From positions 38,370 to 102,369 of the forward strand of contig MABD01000038.1 in the NCBI GenBank assembly GCA_002162955.1: a stretch of DNA of 64,000 nucleotides, written 5' to 3'. Below, piece by piece: positions 17,799 through 27,558 of the stretch (positions are counted from its first letter, which is position 1; each line of letters opens with the position of its first letter). The notes beneath the pieces were generated by a model. It worked only from the letters and a program-made list of their open reading frames with translations. It had not been told where the DNA came from and did no database searches. Source of the DNA: Gammaproteobacteria bacterium 45_16_T64. Its GTDB lineage: Bacteria > Pseudomonadota > Gammaproteobacteria > Pseudomonadales > Ketobacteraceae. Position numbers and translations under genes: made by a program.

Positions 17799-19799
17799 AT
17801 GTCATCTCGTCAAGAATTAGCCAATGCAATACGTGCGTTAAGTATGGATGCTGTTCAACAAGCGAAATCTGGTCATCCAGGTGCGCCTATGGGTATGGCC
17901 GATATTGCTCAAGTATTGTGGACTGATTACTTAAAGCATAACCCTAGCAACCCTAATTGGGCGGATCGTGATCGCTTTATCCTGTCTAATGGGCACGGTT
18001 CGATGCTGCTCTATTCGTTGCTACACCTCTCCGGATACGAGCTATCTATTGATGACATCAAGAACTTCCGCCAGCTACACGCGAAGACGGCGGGCCACCC
18101 TGAATATGGTTACGCGCCAGGTATTGAGACAACAACCGGCCCGTTAGGTCAAGGTGTTGCCAATGCGGTGGGTATGGCTATTGCTGAGAAAACACTGGCG
18201 GCACAGTTTAACCGCGGCGCATTTAACATTGTTGACCACTATACCTATACATTCTTGGGCGATGGCTGCTTGATGGAAGGTATTTCCCATGAAGCCTGCT
18301 CTCTTGCTGGCACCATGGGATTGGGCAAGTTGATCATGTTTTATGATGACAACGGCATCTCTATCGACGGTGAAGTAGAAGGTTGGTTCACTGACGATAC
18401 CCCTAAGCGGTTTGAGTCTTACGGTTGGCAGGTGATTCCGAATGTGGATGGTCACAACCCAGCGGAGATTATCGCTGCGATTGAAATGGCGAAGACGAAT
18501 ACCGAGTCGCCTACTCTAATCTGTTGTAAGACAGTCATTGGGTTTGGTTCGCCGAACAAAGAAGGTAAAGAAGATTGTCATGGTGCGCCATTAGGTGAAG
18601 AAGAGATTAAACTGACTCGAGAGAAATTGGGTTGGCAGTACGGTGCTTTTGAGATTCCTGATAATGTTTATGCTGGATGGGACGGTAAAGAAAAGGGAGC
18701 TGAGGCTGAGCAGCGTTGGAATACCTTGTTTGAGAATTACAGCAAAGCCTACCCTGAGCTTGCAGCTGAGTTTGAACGTCGTAATGCTGGTACCTTGCCA
18801 GATAATTGGGAAGCAACGTCCAGCGCGTATATTCTTGAACTGCAAGAGAAAGGTGAAACCATTGCCTCACGTAAAGCGTCACAGAATGCACTGAATGCAT
18901 TCGGGCCATTGCTACCTGAATTGTTGGGTGGATCGGCAGATTTGGCAGGCTCCAACTTAACATTGTGGAGTGACTCAAAAGGGTTAACCGCCGATGATGC
19001 ATCGGGTAACTACGTACACTGGGGTGTGCGCGAGTTTGGGATGACGGCGGCGATGAATGGCATCGCATTGCACGGTGGTTTTGTTACCTACGGTGCTACG
19101 TTCCTCGTCTTTATGGAATACGCCCGTAATGCGATGCGTATGGCTGCTTTGATGAAGCTGCAGAATATCCAGGTTTATACCCACGATTCTATCGGGCTAG
19201 GGGAAGATGGCCCGACTCACCAACCTATCGAGCAAGTGGCTAACTTGCGTATGACACCTAATATGTCTTTATGGCGCCCAGGTGATGCGGTTGAATCAGC
19301 AGTCGCGTGGAAGGCAGCGATCGAAAATACCGATGCGCCGACTAGCTTGATCTTCTCTCGTCAGGGTTTGCCTCATCAAGATCGTTCAGCAGAACAAGTG
19401 GCTAATATTGCCAAGGGCGGGTACGTACTTAAGGCATTCGCCGATGGCGAAAAAGATGCATTGATCATTGCCACTGGCTCTGAAGTGGCACTTGCCATGG
19501 ATGCAGCGGCGGTGCTTGCGGACAAGGGTAAGAACGTATCCGTTGTATCGATGCCTTCCGTTGACTTTTTCTTGGCGCAAGATGACGCGTATAAAGAGTC
19601 GGTACTACCTGCGGCGGTCAGAAACCGTGTTGCGGTAGAAGCTGGCATTAAAGATTATTGGTACAAGTTTGTCGGACTAGACGGCGCGGTTGTGGGCATG
19701 GAAACCTTTGGTGAATCGGCTCCTGCTGGTGAGCTGTTTAAGTTATTTGGTTTTACTGTTGATAATGTTGTGGCTACCGTAGAAGGGTTGTTGGGTTAA
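17799..19799 (+). CDS. tkt: Transketolase
   Basis: A 666-residue full-length transketolase. The thiamine-diphosphate site is visible as [18 protein letters not shown] with the following DDNGISIDG; donor-binding His residues are in [13 protein letters not shown] and [17 protein letters not shown]; the pyrimidine domain contains [18 protein letters not shown] and TYGATFLVF. It moves two-carbon units in the non-oxidative pentose-phosphate pathway. AGGAG precedes the ATG. It is the first gene of the tkt-epd-pgk-fba run, an arrangement also known in Pseudomonas beside metK. Confidence 0.96.
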   Translation: MSSRQELANAIRALSMDAVQQAKSGHPGAPMGMADIAQVLWTDYLKHNPSNPNWADRDRFILSNGHGSMLLYSLLHLSGYELSIDDIKNFRQLHAKTAGHPEYGYAPGIETTTGPLGQGVANAVGMAIAEKTLAAQFNRGAFNIVDHYTYTFLGDGCLMEGISHEACSLAGTMGLGKLIMFYDDNGISIDGEVEGWFTDDTPKRFESYGWQVIPNVDGHNPAEIIAAIEMAKTNTESPTLICCKTVIGFGSPNKEGKEDCHGAPLGEEEIKLTREKLGWQYGAFEIPDNVYAGWDGKEKGAEAEQRWNTLFENYSKAYPELAAEFERRNAGTLPDNWEATSSAYILELQEKGETIASRKASQNALNAFGPLLPELLGGSADLAGSNLTLWSDSKGLTADDASGNYVHWGVREFGMTAAMNGIALHGGFVTYGATFLVFMEYARNAMRMAALMKLQNIQVYTHDSIGLGEDGPTHQPIEQVANLRMTPNMSLWRPGDAVESAVAWKAAIENTDAPTSLIFSRQGLPHQDRSAEQVANIAKGGYVLKAFADGEKDALIIATGSEVALAMDAAAVLADKGKNVSVVSMPSVDFFLAQDDAYKESVLPAAVRNRVAVEAGIKDYWYKFVGLDGAVVGMETFGESAPAGELFKLFGFTVDNVVATVEGLLG

Positions 19800-19802
19800 T
19801 CG

Positions 19803-20870
19803 GTGATAAGCCGACAGGAACCAGCAATACGGGTAGCGATTAATGGTTATGGTCGTATCGGGCGCAATGTATTGCGCGCCCTATACGAGGATCAATTGTT
19901 GGGTCGTAATAACCTCGCGATTGATCAAACCGTTGGTCGAAATATTGAAATTGTCGCGATCAATGAGCTCGGTACGTTAGAGTCAGTGGCGCATTTAACG
20001 CGCTATGACAGTACCCATGGAGTATTTCAACTGCCCGTTGATGTGGTTGGTGATTCATTGCAGATTGCCGATCACACTATTCCGGTGTTTAGCATTGAAC
20101 GACCTGAGGAGTGCCCTTGGGAAGCGTTAAATGTGGATGTGGTGGTTGAATGCACCGGCGTTTTTCGCTCGCGCGAAGAAGCGGGGCGTCATCTACGTGC
20201 GGGAGCAAAGCGGGTTGTGATTGGAGCTGTGGCCTTTGATGATGTCGATAGTACATTGGTGTACGGCATTAACCATGACCAGTTCTCTCTCGACCATACC
20301 GTGATTTCTAGCGCGTCGTGCACAACCCATTGCTTAGCGCCGATACTATCGGTACTCAATGAAACCTGGGGTGTCGACAGTGCGCTGATGACGGAAATCC
20401 ATGCCTATACCAGTGATCAACATCTATTGGATAAAGTGCATCGAGATTTACGACGAGCACGAGCCGGGGCGCAAAACCTTATCCCGACGACAAGCAGTAG
20501 TATTGCGGCAATTCAAAAAGTTTTGCCCTTTATGAAAGATAAAATTGATGGTTACTCCATGCGAGTGCCAACGGTTAATGTGGCAGCGGTTGATTTAACG
20601 TTGCAGCTGAGCCGTACACCAAGCGCTGAGGACATTACTCAGGTAATGTGCGATGCGGCAGATCAAGGCTTAAGGGGAGTACTTGGTGTGTGTCATGAAC
20701 CTCTGGTGTCGTCTGATTTTATTCACCGTTCGGAATCAGCCATTTATGATGCGACACAAACGACAGTGTTGGGTTCGATGGTGAAGTTAACCGCGTGGTA
20801 TGACAATGAGTGGGGCTACACCCATCGATTGTTGGATTTGCTAGAAACCATTCGGGAACGAATGATTTAA
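19803..20870 (+). CDS. epd: Erythrose-4-phosphate/glyceraldehyde-3-phosphate dehydrogenase (Epd/GapB type)
   Basis: A 355-residue GAPDH-family enzyme. NAD domain: RVAINGYGRIGRNVLRALYE; the catalytic Cys173 lies in SSASCTTHCLAP; the catalytic His200 in MTEIHAYTSDQ; the S-loop and C-terminus are AWYDNEWGYTHRLLD. The position three residues after the catalytic Cys is His instead of the nearly invariant Asn (SCTTNC). Placement between tkt and pgk matches Epd of Pseudomonas and E. coli, which makes 4-phosphoerythronate for pyridoxal phosphate, but GAPDH activity is possible. It starts with GTG three bases after the tkt stop, so it is translationally linked. Confidence 0.85.
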   Translation: MISRQEPAIRVAINGYGRIGRNVLRALYEDQLLGRNNLAIDQTVGRNIEIVAINELGTLESVAHLTRYDSTHGVFQLPVDVVGDSLQIADHTIPVFSIERPEECPWEALNVDVVVECTGVFRSREEAGRHLRAGAKRVVIGAVAFDDVDSTLVYGINHDQFSLDHTVISSASCTTHCLAPILSVLNETWGVDSALMTEIHAYTSDQHLLDKVHRDLRRARAGAQNLIPTTSSSIAAIQKVLPFMKDKIDGYSMRVPTVNVAAVDLTLQLSRTPSAEDITQVMCDAADQGLRGVLGVCHEPLVSSDFIHRSESAIYDATQTTVLGSMVKLTAWYDNEWGYTHRLLDLLETIRERMI

Positions 20871-20915
20871 TTTTTAAATGTGTAACAACGCTATAACGAG
20901 TGAGAAGGTAGCAAT

Positions 20916-22082
20916 ATGTCTGTAATAAAAATGACTGATCTGGATCTGGCGGGCAAGCGCGTGCTAATTCGTGAAGATTTAAATGTTCCTATAGAGGACG
21001 GAAAAGTCACCAGTGATGTGCGTATACAAGCATCGCTACCTACGATTAAGTTTGCTCTAGAGGCGGGCGCGAAGGTGATGGTAATGAGTCACTTGGGGCG
21101 GCCAACTGAAGGTGAATATAATGCAGAATTCTCGTTGCAGCCTGTGGCAACTCATCTCGCAGGTCTTTTAGATAAAGACGTACCTTTGGTAAAAGACTGG
21201 TTAGACGGTGTTGACGTGGCTGAAGGCGAACTCGTGTTATGTGAAAACGTACGCTTTAATGTTGGCGAGAAAAAAGACGATGAAGCGTTGTCACGAAAAA
21301 TGGCTGCGTTATGTGATGTCTATGTGATGGATGCCTTTGGTACTGCTCACCGAGCGCAAGCGTCTACCCACGGTGTGGCCAAGTTCGCGCCTGTTGCCTG
21401 TGCTGGGCCTTTGCTTGCAAACGAGTTGGATGCATTGGCAAAAGCCGTGGATGCACCAGATGCGCCAGTGGTTGCGATCGTTGGTGGCTCTAAAGTATCA
21501 ACTAAGCTAACCGTATTGAATTCACTTAAAGATATGACTGATCAACTCATCGTTGGTGGTGGTATCGCGAATACTTTCTTGGCTGCCGCAGGTTTCCCTG
21601 TAGGCAAATCGCTTTATGAAAAAGACCTTATTGCTGATGCTAAGAACTTAATGGCGATGACCAATATTCCATTGCCTTCCGATGTTGTGGTAGCAAAAGA
21701 ATTTGATAAGAATGCCGAAGCAACGATTAAAGCCGTTGCTGATGTGGCAGAAGACGACATGATTTTGGATGTAGGTCCGGACACTCGACAGGCGTTTAAC
21801 GACATTTTAGCCAGTGCTAAAACTATTGTATGGAATGGACCTGTTGGTGTATTTGAGATCGATCAATTTGCCGAAGGCACCAAGTCGATGTCGTTGGCAA
21901 TTGCTGAGAGCAGTGCGTTTTCTATTGCAGGTGGGGGTGATACCTTGGCAGCAGTAGACAAATACGACATTAAAGAAAAAGTATCATATATATCTACCGG
22001 TGGTGGTGCGTTCTTGGAGTTTTTAGAAGGCAAGAAACTACCGGCGGTAGCAGTTTTAGAAGCCTGTGCAGATAAAGCATAA
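20916..22082 (+). CDS. pgk: Phosphoglycerate kinase
   Basis: A 388-residue PGK, typical length. Motifs: [18 protein letters not shown] (3PG site), [34 protein letters not shown], the hinge and ATP site with [21 protein letters not shown] and the C-terminal [12 protein letters not shown] plus [13 protein letters not shown]. It interconverts 1,3-bisphosphoglycerate and 3-phosphoglycerate in glycolysis and gluconeogenesis. A GAGAAGG site precedes the ATG. It sits 45 bp after epd and 50 bp before fba. Confidence 0.97.
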   Translation: MSVIKMTDLDLAGKRVLIREDLNVPIEDGKVTSDVRIQASLPTIKFALEAGAKVMVMSHLGRPTEGEYNAEFSLQPVATHLAGLLDKDVPLVKDWLDGVDVAEGELVLCENVRFNVGEKKDDEALSRKMAALCDVYVMDAFGTAHRAQASTHGVAKFAPVACAGPLLANELDALAKAVDAPDAPVVAIVGGSKVSTKLTVLNSLKDMTDQLIVGGGIANTFLAAAGFPVGKSLYEKDLIADAKNLMAMTNIPLPSDVVVAKEFDKNAEATIKAVADVAEDDMILDVGPDTRQAFNDILASAKTIVWNGPVGVFEIDQFAEGTKSMSLAIAESSAFSIAGGGDTLAAVDKYDIKEKVSYISTGGGAFLEFLEGKKLPAVAVLEACADKA

Positions 22083-22132
22083 CTGCTCAGCGTTTACATA
22101 GATTAGAGAATGAATAATAGAGGATAAGCATC

Positions 22133-23197
22133 ATGGCATTGGTAAGTATGAGACAGCTGCTCGATCACGCAGCAGAATATGGATATGGCGTTCCAGCATT
22201 TAACGTCAACAATTTAGAGCAGATGCGCGCGATTATGGAAGCGGCAGACCAGACTAACAGTCCTGTTATTGTTCAGGCTTCTGCTGGCGCTCGTAAATAT
22301 GCAGGGTCTAACTTTCTGCGCCACCTAATACTTGCGGCAACTGAAGAATTTCCGCATATTCCTGTGTGTATGCACCAGGATCATGGTACTTCACCTGCTG
22401 TTTGTCAGCGCTCGATTCAATTGGGTTTTTCATCAGTAATGATGGATGGTTCTTTGGGTTCTGATGGCAAGACACCTATGGACTACGACTATAACGTACG
22501 AGTGACCCAAGAAACCGTTGCGATGGCCCATGCTTGTGGTGTGTCTGTTGAGGGTGAGTTGGGTTGTCTAGGTTCTCTCGAAACGGGAGAAGCGGGCGAG
22601 GAAGATGGTATTGGTGCAGTGGGCATATTAACCCACGATCAAATGCTAACAGACCCAGAAGAAGCCGCAGACTTCGTGAAGAAGACCAAAGTGGATGCAC
22701 TTGCCATTGCCATTGGTACTAGCCATGGTGCATATAAGTTTACACGCCCACCTACCGGTGACGTGTTGGCTATTGAGCAGATCAAAGCGATTCATGCTCG
22801 TATTCCAGATACGCACCTTGTTATGCACGGATCTTCTTCTGTACCTCAGGATTGGTTAGCTGTTATTAATGAAAATGGTGGTCAAATCCCTGAAACCTAC
22901 GGCGTACCAGTATCGGAGATCCAGGAAGGTATTAAGCACGGCGTACGTAAGGTGAATATCGATACAGATCTACGATTGGCCTCTACTGGCGCAATTCGTC
23001 GCTTCCTTACTGAGAATCCTGCAGAGTTTGATCCGCGTAAATACTTAGCTGTTGCGACTCAGGCGATGAAAGAAATTACCATTGCACGTTATGAAGCATT
23101 TGGTACTGCGGGCAATGCAGATAAGATTAAGCCTATTAATCTTGAAGAAATGTTTGCACGCTACGAAGGTGGTGAGCTAGATCCTCAAGTAAAATAA
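22133..23197 (+). CDS. fba: Class II fructose-bisphosphate aldolase
   Basis: A 354-residue zinc aldolase of the Calvin-cycle-like subtype found in pseudomonads. The zinc His and catalytic Asp are in [13 protein letters not shown]; further zinc ligands are the Glu in [16 protein letters not shown] and the His residues of GTSHGAYKF and [11 protein letters not shown]; phosphate binding is in [11 protein letters not shown]. It splits fructose-1,6-bisphosphate or works in reverse. Last gene of the tkt operon, followed immediately by a strong intrinsic terminator. Confidence 0.96.
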   Translation: MALVSMRQLLDHAAEYGYGVPAFNVNNLEQMRAIMEAADQTNSPVIVQASAGARKYAGSNFLRHLILAATEEFPHIPVCMHQDHGTSPAVCQRSIQLGFSSVMMDGSLGSDGKTPMDYDYNVRVTQETVAMAHACGVSVEGELGCLGSLETGEAGEEDGIGAVGILTHDQMLTDPEEAADFVKKTKVDALAIAIGTSHGAYKFTRPPTGDVLAIEQIKAIHARIPDTHLVMHGSSSVPQDWLAVINENGGQIPETYGVPVSEIQEGIKHGVRKVNIDTDLRLASTGAIRRFLTENPAEFDPRKYLAVATQAMKEITIARYEAFGTAGNADKIKPINLEEMFARYEGGELDPQVK

Positions 23198-23217
23198 CAC
23201 TCGAGTGATTGTACAGA

Positions 23218-23261
23218 GGGGGCATGCTGCTTACGAAGGTAAGGCGCATGCCCCCTTTTTT
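23218..23261 (+). terminator. Rho-independent terminator of the tkt-epd-pgk-fba operon
   Basis: The 10-bp stem GGGGGCATGC/GCATGCCCCC (23218-23227 and 23246-23255) is followed directly by six T residues (23256-23261). It begins 21 bp after the fba stop. This is the clearest intrinsic terminator in the window. Confidence 0.92.
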
Positions 23262-23360
23262 AATGCTCAAAAAACGCTATGCTTAACGCATGAGTGTGAC
23301 TAATTGACATCTTAGAGTAGTATAACCGATTGATTTTAGAGAAGTTGACGCGGCAATCCT

Positions 23361-24308
23361 ATGCCATTTGATAAAGAGACAGTAAGACAAGCAATACCAC
23401 CATTAGTGATTGGAGATCCTGTAGTTGATGCAGCATCCGTCACGCAATATCGAGAATACTATGGTATTGATTTTGAAAGTAACAAGAAGGACCTTAGCGC
23501 CAGTCTAGGGTACTTGGATGTGGCCGGTTATCGGATAGTGGCTCATGTATTCTTACAAGCCAAGCCAAAAGGTACGGTGTTTGTGATGCATGGTTATTAT
23601 GATCATGTTGGAATCTACGATCATATTATTGAATATCTGATTGATATGCGTTTTTCTGTTGTGGCGTTTGATTTACCTGGGCATGGTTTGTCATCCGGTG
23701 ACAATGTGGCGATCCCGGATTTTCATCGTTATCAAATTGTCTTACATTCAGTGATGGATGCGGCGCAAGACATCATGCCAGCGCCCTGGCATATTGTTGG
23801 GCAGAGCACAGGCGCGGCGGTTATTTTGGATTATCTGCTTACAGGTAAATACACAGTAAAAACGTCACCTTTCAAAAAGGTTGTGTTATTAGCACCGTTG
23901 ATTCGTCCACAAGATTGGTTGTTGGGTAGGATCATGCAAACAATTGTTAGTTTTTTTAGTCAGTATATTGATCGAACATTTTCGATGAATTCAAATGATC
24001 ATAGTTTTGTACAGTTCTTAAGAAAGCACGACCCATTACAATCAAAGAGAATGTCCGCGCGTTGGGTGGGAGCTTTGAAGAATTGGGTGCCATATATAGA
24101 GAATCGACAGGCTAGCGAGTTGCCCATAACCGTTATTCAGGGTCAGCAAGATGGTACGGTTGAATGGAAGCATAATCTTGCGTTGATACGGAAAAAATTT
24201 GAGCGTGCTGAGTTGGTTTATATTTATCAAGCCAAGCATCAGATGGTCAATGAGACAGAAGCATTGAGAGCTGAAATTTTTGGCGTCATGGGAGCAAAGC
24301 TAAAATAG
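23361..24308 (+). CDS. Alpha/beta hydrolase (monoacylglycerol lipase/lysophospholipase-like)
   Basis: A 315-residue Hydrolase_4-type protein. Oxyanion region TVFVMHGYYDHVGIYDHI; FDLPGHGLSSG; nucleophile elbow HIVGQSTGAAVIL (Ser of GQSTG); acid in VIQGQQDGTVEW; His in YQAKHQMVNE. No signal peptide, so cytosolic. It probably cleaves lysophospholipids or monoacylglycerols; the exact ester is unknown. It stands alone after the fba terminator. Confidence 0.82.
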   Translation: MPFDKETVRQAIPPLVIGDPVVDAASVTQYREYYGIDFESNKKDLSASLGYLDVAGYRIVAHVFLQAKPKGTVFVMHGYYDHVGIYDHIIEYLIDMRFSVVAFDLPGHGLSSGDNVAIPDFHRYQIVLHSVMDAAQDIMPAPWHIVGQSTGAAVILDYLLTGKYTVKTSPFKKVVLLAPLIRPQDWLLGRIMQTIVSFFSQYIDRTFSMNSNDHSFVQFLRKHDPLQSKRMSARWVGALKNWVPYIENRQASELPITVIQGQQDGTVEWKHNLALIRKKFERAELVYIYQAKHQMVNETEALRAEIFGVMGAKLK

Positions 24309-24407
24309 CGCGTTTTTAATCATTAAACTATGGTGTATTATTGCGTCGTGAACAGCCAATGTAGGGCTGTTGATGGATGTTTACTTTGAATAAAATAGGG
24401 AGTGTAA

Positions 24408-24899
24408 ATGACGAATAATCCGTACAGTTCACCAGAATCGACATTAGTTGATCAGTCAGAATCCGTTGCTGATATTGATAACTTTAAGCGATTTTCAGCA
24501 TGGGGAGTGTTGGGGCTCAGTATTATTACCTTAGGGGTGTATTCCATGTATTGGTTTTATACCCGTACCGAAATCATTAATAGAATACAAAAAGACGTAA
24601 TCCCAACGTTTGTTTCTGTTGGGGCGTTGGTATCGTATGTAGTTTATTTTGGCGCATCAATGATTAGTGAAGAGCAAATGGAAGATCCCATGCTGCTAAC
24701 CTTTGTGTTGATCTCTACATTGACCTACATAGTGCTATATTTATGGTGGGTATTTGCTTTTCGAAATCGTCTGCTAGCCGTTGCGATTGATAATGGCCGA
24801 AGTGATTTCAAAGTGGGCGTAATATTGACGTTTATTTTTCAGGCGATCTATTTGCAATATAAGATCAATGAATATATTGATCAGAAAAATGGCGCGTAA
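24408..24899 (+). CDS. DUF4234-like small membrane protein (163 aa)
   Basis: After an Asn/Ser/Asp-rich N-terminus comes FSAWGVLGLSIITLGVYSMY, the G-x-Y-x-x-Y-W-F pattern typical of DUF4234 proteins. Hydrophobic segments lie near residues 33-50, 66-84 and 93-118, and another at 138-154. It is an inner-membrane protein of unknown role. A GGGAG site precedes the ATG. It converges with a lipase-like gene with a hairpin between them. Confidence 0.65.
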   Translation: MTNNPYSSPESTLVDQSESVADIDNFKRFSAWGVLGLSIITLGVYSMYWFYTRTEIINRIQKDVIPTFVSVGALVSYVVYFGASMISEEQMEDPMLLTFVLISTLTYIVLYLWWVFAFRNRLLAVAIDNGRSDFKVGVILTFIFQAIYLQYKINEYIDQKNGA

Positions 24900-24942
24900 T
24901 ATTGATAGAAAAATTGACTGCTTGTAAGTGAGCGGTTTTATT

Positions 24943-24984
24943 CGGTAAGGCAGGTCTCATAAGATAGGATGGCCTGACTTACCG
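24943..24984. terminator. Hairpin between convergent DUF4234-like and lipase-like genes
   Basis: CGGTAAG-G-CAGG (24943-24954) pairs with CCTG-A-CTTACCG (24973-24984), a 7+4-bp stem with one mismatch, located between two convergent stop codons. There is no T-tract, so terminator function is a positional guess. Confidence 0.4.
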
Positions 24985-24995
24985 AGAGCATCGGC

Positions 24996-25640
24996 TTAAC
25001 GGTGTTGATCGAATTGTCCATGTTTTAGAAAATGCAGTGTCTGTTTGATGACATGTAAATTGTTCATCATAAATGTATGAGTAACAGGCAAAGTAATATG
25101 ATCTGTCATACCCTCAAGTCGGGTGCTTCTCACGCTGACCTTCCCATCGTTTGGCTTCTCAAGTAGAAGAGAGAAAATAGGGTTTAAGGAGCGCGTTCCC
25201 GCAATGATACCGGTTTCAAAATCCGCTTTGCCAGCGCTATTCGGTACGCTGTGGGGGTGAGTGCTAAGTTGCTGTCCCGCAGGTCCGTTTATCGAAGAAA
25301 AGAGAGCGATGTGACCTAACGTATCAACAATTTTGCTCCCGTGGTTCGGAGGGCCAAGCATCACGACTCGGCCGAGTTGTTTGATCGAATGCTGACTCAG
25401 GTAATAGCGTACCAATATACCGCCCATAGAGTGTGTGACAAAATGGATAGTGTCTTTATTGCTGCTATTTGCGAGAATTTTGGGAAAGATTCGTGCCGAA
25501 AGGGTCGGTATATCGAACTGTGTCGATGGGTAATTTATATTGCTTGTCGAATAACCTGCGGAAATGAGCCGTTTTTGTAGTGTTCTCATGGAGCGATTAC
25601 TGCGTGCTAAGCCATGTAATAGAATGACATGTTCGGTCAT
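24996..25640 (-). CDS. Alpha/beta-fold lipase/esterase
   Basis: 214 residues. [20 protein letters not shown] is the oxyanion strand-loop; [17 protein letters not shown] is the nucleophile elbow (Ser of HSMGG, as in triacylglycerol lipases and PGAP1-like esterases); [13 protein letters not shown] follows, typical of this family. The catalytic His is probably in LPVTHTFMM near the C-terminus. No clear signal peptide, so cytosolic or loosely membrane-bound. Substrate unknown. The following gene (IDO-like) is upstream on the same strand with a 98-bp gap. Confidence 0.78.
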   Translation of the reverse strand: MTEHVILLHGLARSNRSMRTLQKRLISAGYSTSNINYPSTQFDIPTLSARIFPKILANSSNKDTIHFVTHSMGGILVRYYLSQHSIKQLGRVVMLGPPNHGSKIVDTLGHIALFSSINGPAGQQLSTHPHSVPNSAGKADFETGIIAGTRSLNPIFSLLLEKPNDGKVSVRSTRLEGMTDHITLPVTHTFMMNNLHVIKQTLHFLKHGQFDQHR

Positions 25641-25738
25641 TTACGGTGCCTCTTAATCTAGGGTGTGGGATTATTCTATCACCGATTCTCCGAGTTAGCG
25701 CCGTTGTTCCTTGTATCATTATTAAGAAAAATGCTGAT

Positions 25739-26860
25739 CTAATTCGAGTCACTACTATTCTTACGCTCACGGGTTTCATCAATCATTTGTTTTAGCCACT
25801 GCATATAAGGTGTACCGCCAGTTCCTCTTGGATCATCCACATGTTTATTGATGTACTCCATCGCCCATTCAAAATGTACTTCTCGAAATTGTGCGACGAG
25901 TTCAAGGACTCGATCGAATAGTGTAGGGTCTGCAAGTGGTTTTAGGTCGGGCAAACGTGCGGTATGCTCAATAAATTGACGATGGCTAGGAGGCATATAT
26001 TGTCGAATATCCCGTAGGTGGTCCACCAGTATTGACTGCTTATGTTCAATTTTTAATAGTGGCACAAGTGTGGGCATAATGGAGCTTTGGGCACCGGTCT
26101 CACCTCGGTATTGTATCGTTTTTCCCTTAACGCCTTGGTATTTTACATTCTCAAAAAATCGAATATAGGGTCTGAATGTTTTAAAATAGAGATCAGGTGA
26201 CATTCGTTCAGGGATTCTTTTAAGTGCCTGTAATTGTTGCGCTAGACACGTCGCGATGATTCGCAAATGGGTGTTTACTAGATCAACCGTTAACGTATCA
26301 TGTCTTTGTAGGTGTAAATGAAATTCCTCAATGGCTTTTAATATGCCCGCGGCTTGGGCTTCTATCTCTATGTGAACTAAGATAAACCAGTGTTCATCAT
26401 ACAGATGTACAAAATTCTGAATAGTATCGATATTGCCAAGTACAATACCTTGGCTTTTATCAAATCGTTTCCAATTATAGAGAGCGTATCCTGCATAATT
26501 CAAAATTGGTGGTACGGACAATAACGATGCGGCGTGGGTTAGCGGTATTGCTATGTTTTCAGGTAGGTTTGAAATTCTGGGATAACCCACTTGATTAATA
26601 TATGCAGATGCAAGAAATGATAGTCTTACAAAATATAATCGAAGCTCTGGAAGGTGTTCTATAGAAGGATGTTCAATGTTCCATGTTGGAATTGATAACG
26701 ATTGTGCGTAGTGGCGAAAATCTTCTTCCAATAATCGACTAGGTAAATCGTGTCCAATATTATCGAGTATACTGAGTTTACTGTTTGGATCAAACTGTGT
26801 GAGTGGGTCTTGGATGGGTAAAAAACCACGGTGTGAAAAATTATCCTGATATACATTCAT
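25739..26860 (-). CDS. Indoleamine 2,3-dioxygenase-family heme protein
   Basis: 373 residues with the hallmarks of the IDO family: LRLYFVRLSFLASAYI in the N-terminal part, the substrate/heme region YRGETGAQSSIMP, DIRQYMPPSHRQFIEH (matching the RRYMPPAHR block of animal IDO), the proximal heme ligand His329 in FREVHFEWAMEYI, and the GTGGTPYMQWLK loop. It would open the pyrrole ring of tryptophan or an indole relative to the N-formylkynurenine type product. No kynurenine-pathway genes lie nearby, so another indole substrate or a biosynthetic role is equally possible. It starts 10 bp after the VOC gene, so the two form an operon. Confidence 0.85.
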   Translation of the reverse strand: MNVYQDNFSHRGFLPIQDPLTQFDPNSKLSILDNIGHDLPSRLLEEDFRHYAQSLSIPTWNIEHPSIEHLPELRLYFVRLSFLASAYINQVGYPRISNLPENIAIPLTHAASLLSVPPILNYAGYALYNWKRFDKSQGIVLGNIDTIQNFVHLYDEHWFILVHIEIEAQAAGILKAIEEFHLHLQRHDTLTVDLVNTHLRIIATCLAQQLQALKRIPERMSPDLYFKTFRPYIRFFENVKYQGVKGKTIQYRGETGAQSSIMPTLVPLLKIEHKQSILVDHLRDIRQYMPPSHRQFIEHTARLPDLKPLADPTLFDRVLELVAQFREVHFEWAMEYINKHVDDPRGTGGTPYMQWLKQMIDETRERKNSSDSN

Positions 26861-26870
26861 TATTTTACCT

Positions 26871-27290
26871 CTAGAAAGGCATGTCTTCTGACCCTGGTCC
26901 TAGTGGTTGCCCATAGCTGAATTCAACGAAAATTCCGTTGGGATCCTTAACACCACAATAATATCCTACAGGATAATCTTCCTGTACAGGGGGCCATTCT
27001 AAAATGCCATCTTGTTCTGCTATCTGTGCAATACGCTCTACCTCTTCCTTGCTTTCTACCGCAAATCCTAGATGACTATAATCCATCGCTCTTGTCGCAT
27101 GATAAGGGCCACCTTCTAAGAATACGAAAACAAAAGTATGTTCGGCACCTTTTTCTGACATCCAAACAATATGTTTGTCGTGTTTCTCTCTTTTGTGGAT
27201 GACCCGTAGTTGGCAATATTTTTCATAGAACGCGATACAGGCATTCAAGTGTTTAACGTGAAGAGCGAGATGGGTAAGCGTCGGTCTCAT
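26871..27290 (-). CDS. VOC-superfamily protein (glyoxalase/dioxygenase fold)
   Basis: The frame is open to 27353, but the usual VOC N-terminus begins at the ATG at 27290 (MRPTLTHLALHVKHLNACIA), giving 139 residues. The two beta-alpha-beta-beta-beta modules are visible; putative metal ligands are His in LTHLALHV, Glu in TFVFVFLEGG or nearby, His in MDYSHLGFAVES and Glu in GIFVEFSYG. The second half (GYYCGVKDPNGIFVEFSYG) is classic for lactoylglutathione-lyase-like proteins. It is the promoter-proximal partner of the IDO-family gene and may process its substrate or product. Confidence 0.75.
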   Translation of the reverse strand: MRPTLTHLALHVKHLNACIAFYEKYCQLRVIHKREKHDKHIVWMSEKGAEHTFVFVFLEGGPYHATRAMDYSHLGFAVESKEEVERIAQIAEQDGILEWPPVQEDYPVGYYCGVKDPNGIFVEFSYGQPLGPGSEDMPF

Positions 27291-27327
27291 ACAAGCACTA
27301 TAGCATGGGTTAATTAAGGGGCTCTCT

Positions 27328-27558
27328 ATGCAAGATAGTCGAAATAAAGCCATTGAACAATATCGACAATACTTACTCTACCGTGGAGGATTGTTACTTT
27401 ATGAGTTAGGTTTGTTTTTAGCGGAAGCTATAGGGTTGGCGGTTTTACGGTGGGAGCTTAAGTCTGTGATTTTACGGGGTTTTGGATCGATCTCGGAGTT
27501 GACATTGATAGCATATATTCATACCATGCTGTACATTGATACAGTGGACGAAATGTGA
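27328..27558 (+). CDS. Small helical protein (76 aa) coupled to alkC
   Basis: I do not recognise the family. The ATG at 27328 has an AAGGGG ribosome site at good spacing, and the TGA stop overlaps the ATG of alkC by one base, which argues for translational coupling and a real gene. The sequence is mainly helical with amphipathic segments (YRQYLLYRGGLLLYELGLFL) and a weak hydrophobic stretch, so it may associate with the membrane or with AlkC. No Cys, no signal peptide. Confidence 0.55.
   Translation: MQDSRNKAIEQYRQYLLYRGGLLLYELGLFLAEAIGLAVLRWELKSVILRGFGSISELTLIAYIHTMLYIDTVDEM

Noticed and set aside
18144..19184. Several long minus-strand frames opposite tkt
   Set aside because: They lie wholly inside the clearly conserved tkt gene, have no ribosome sites or recognisable domains, and are expected shadows.
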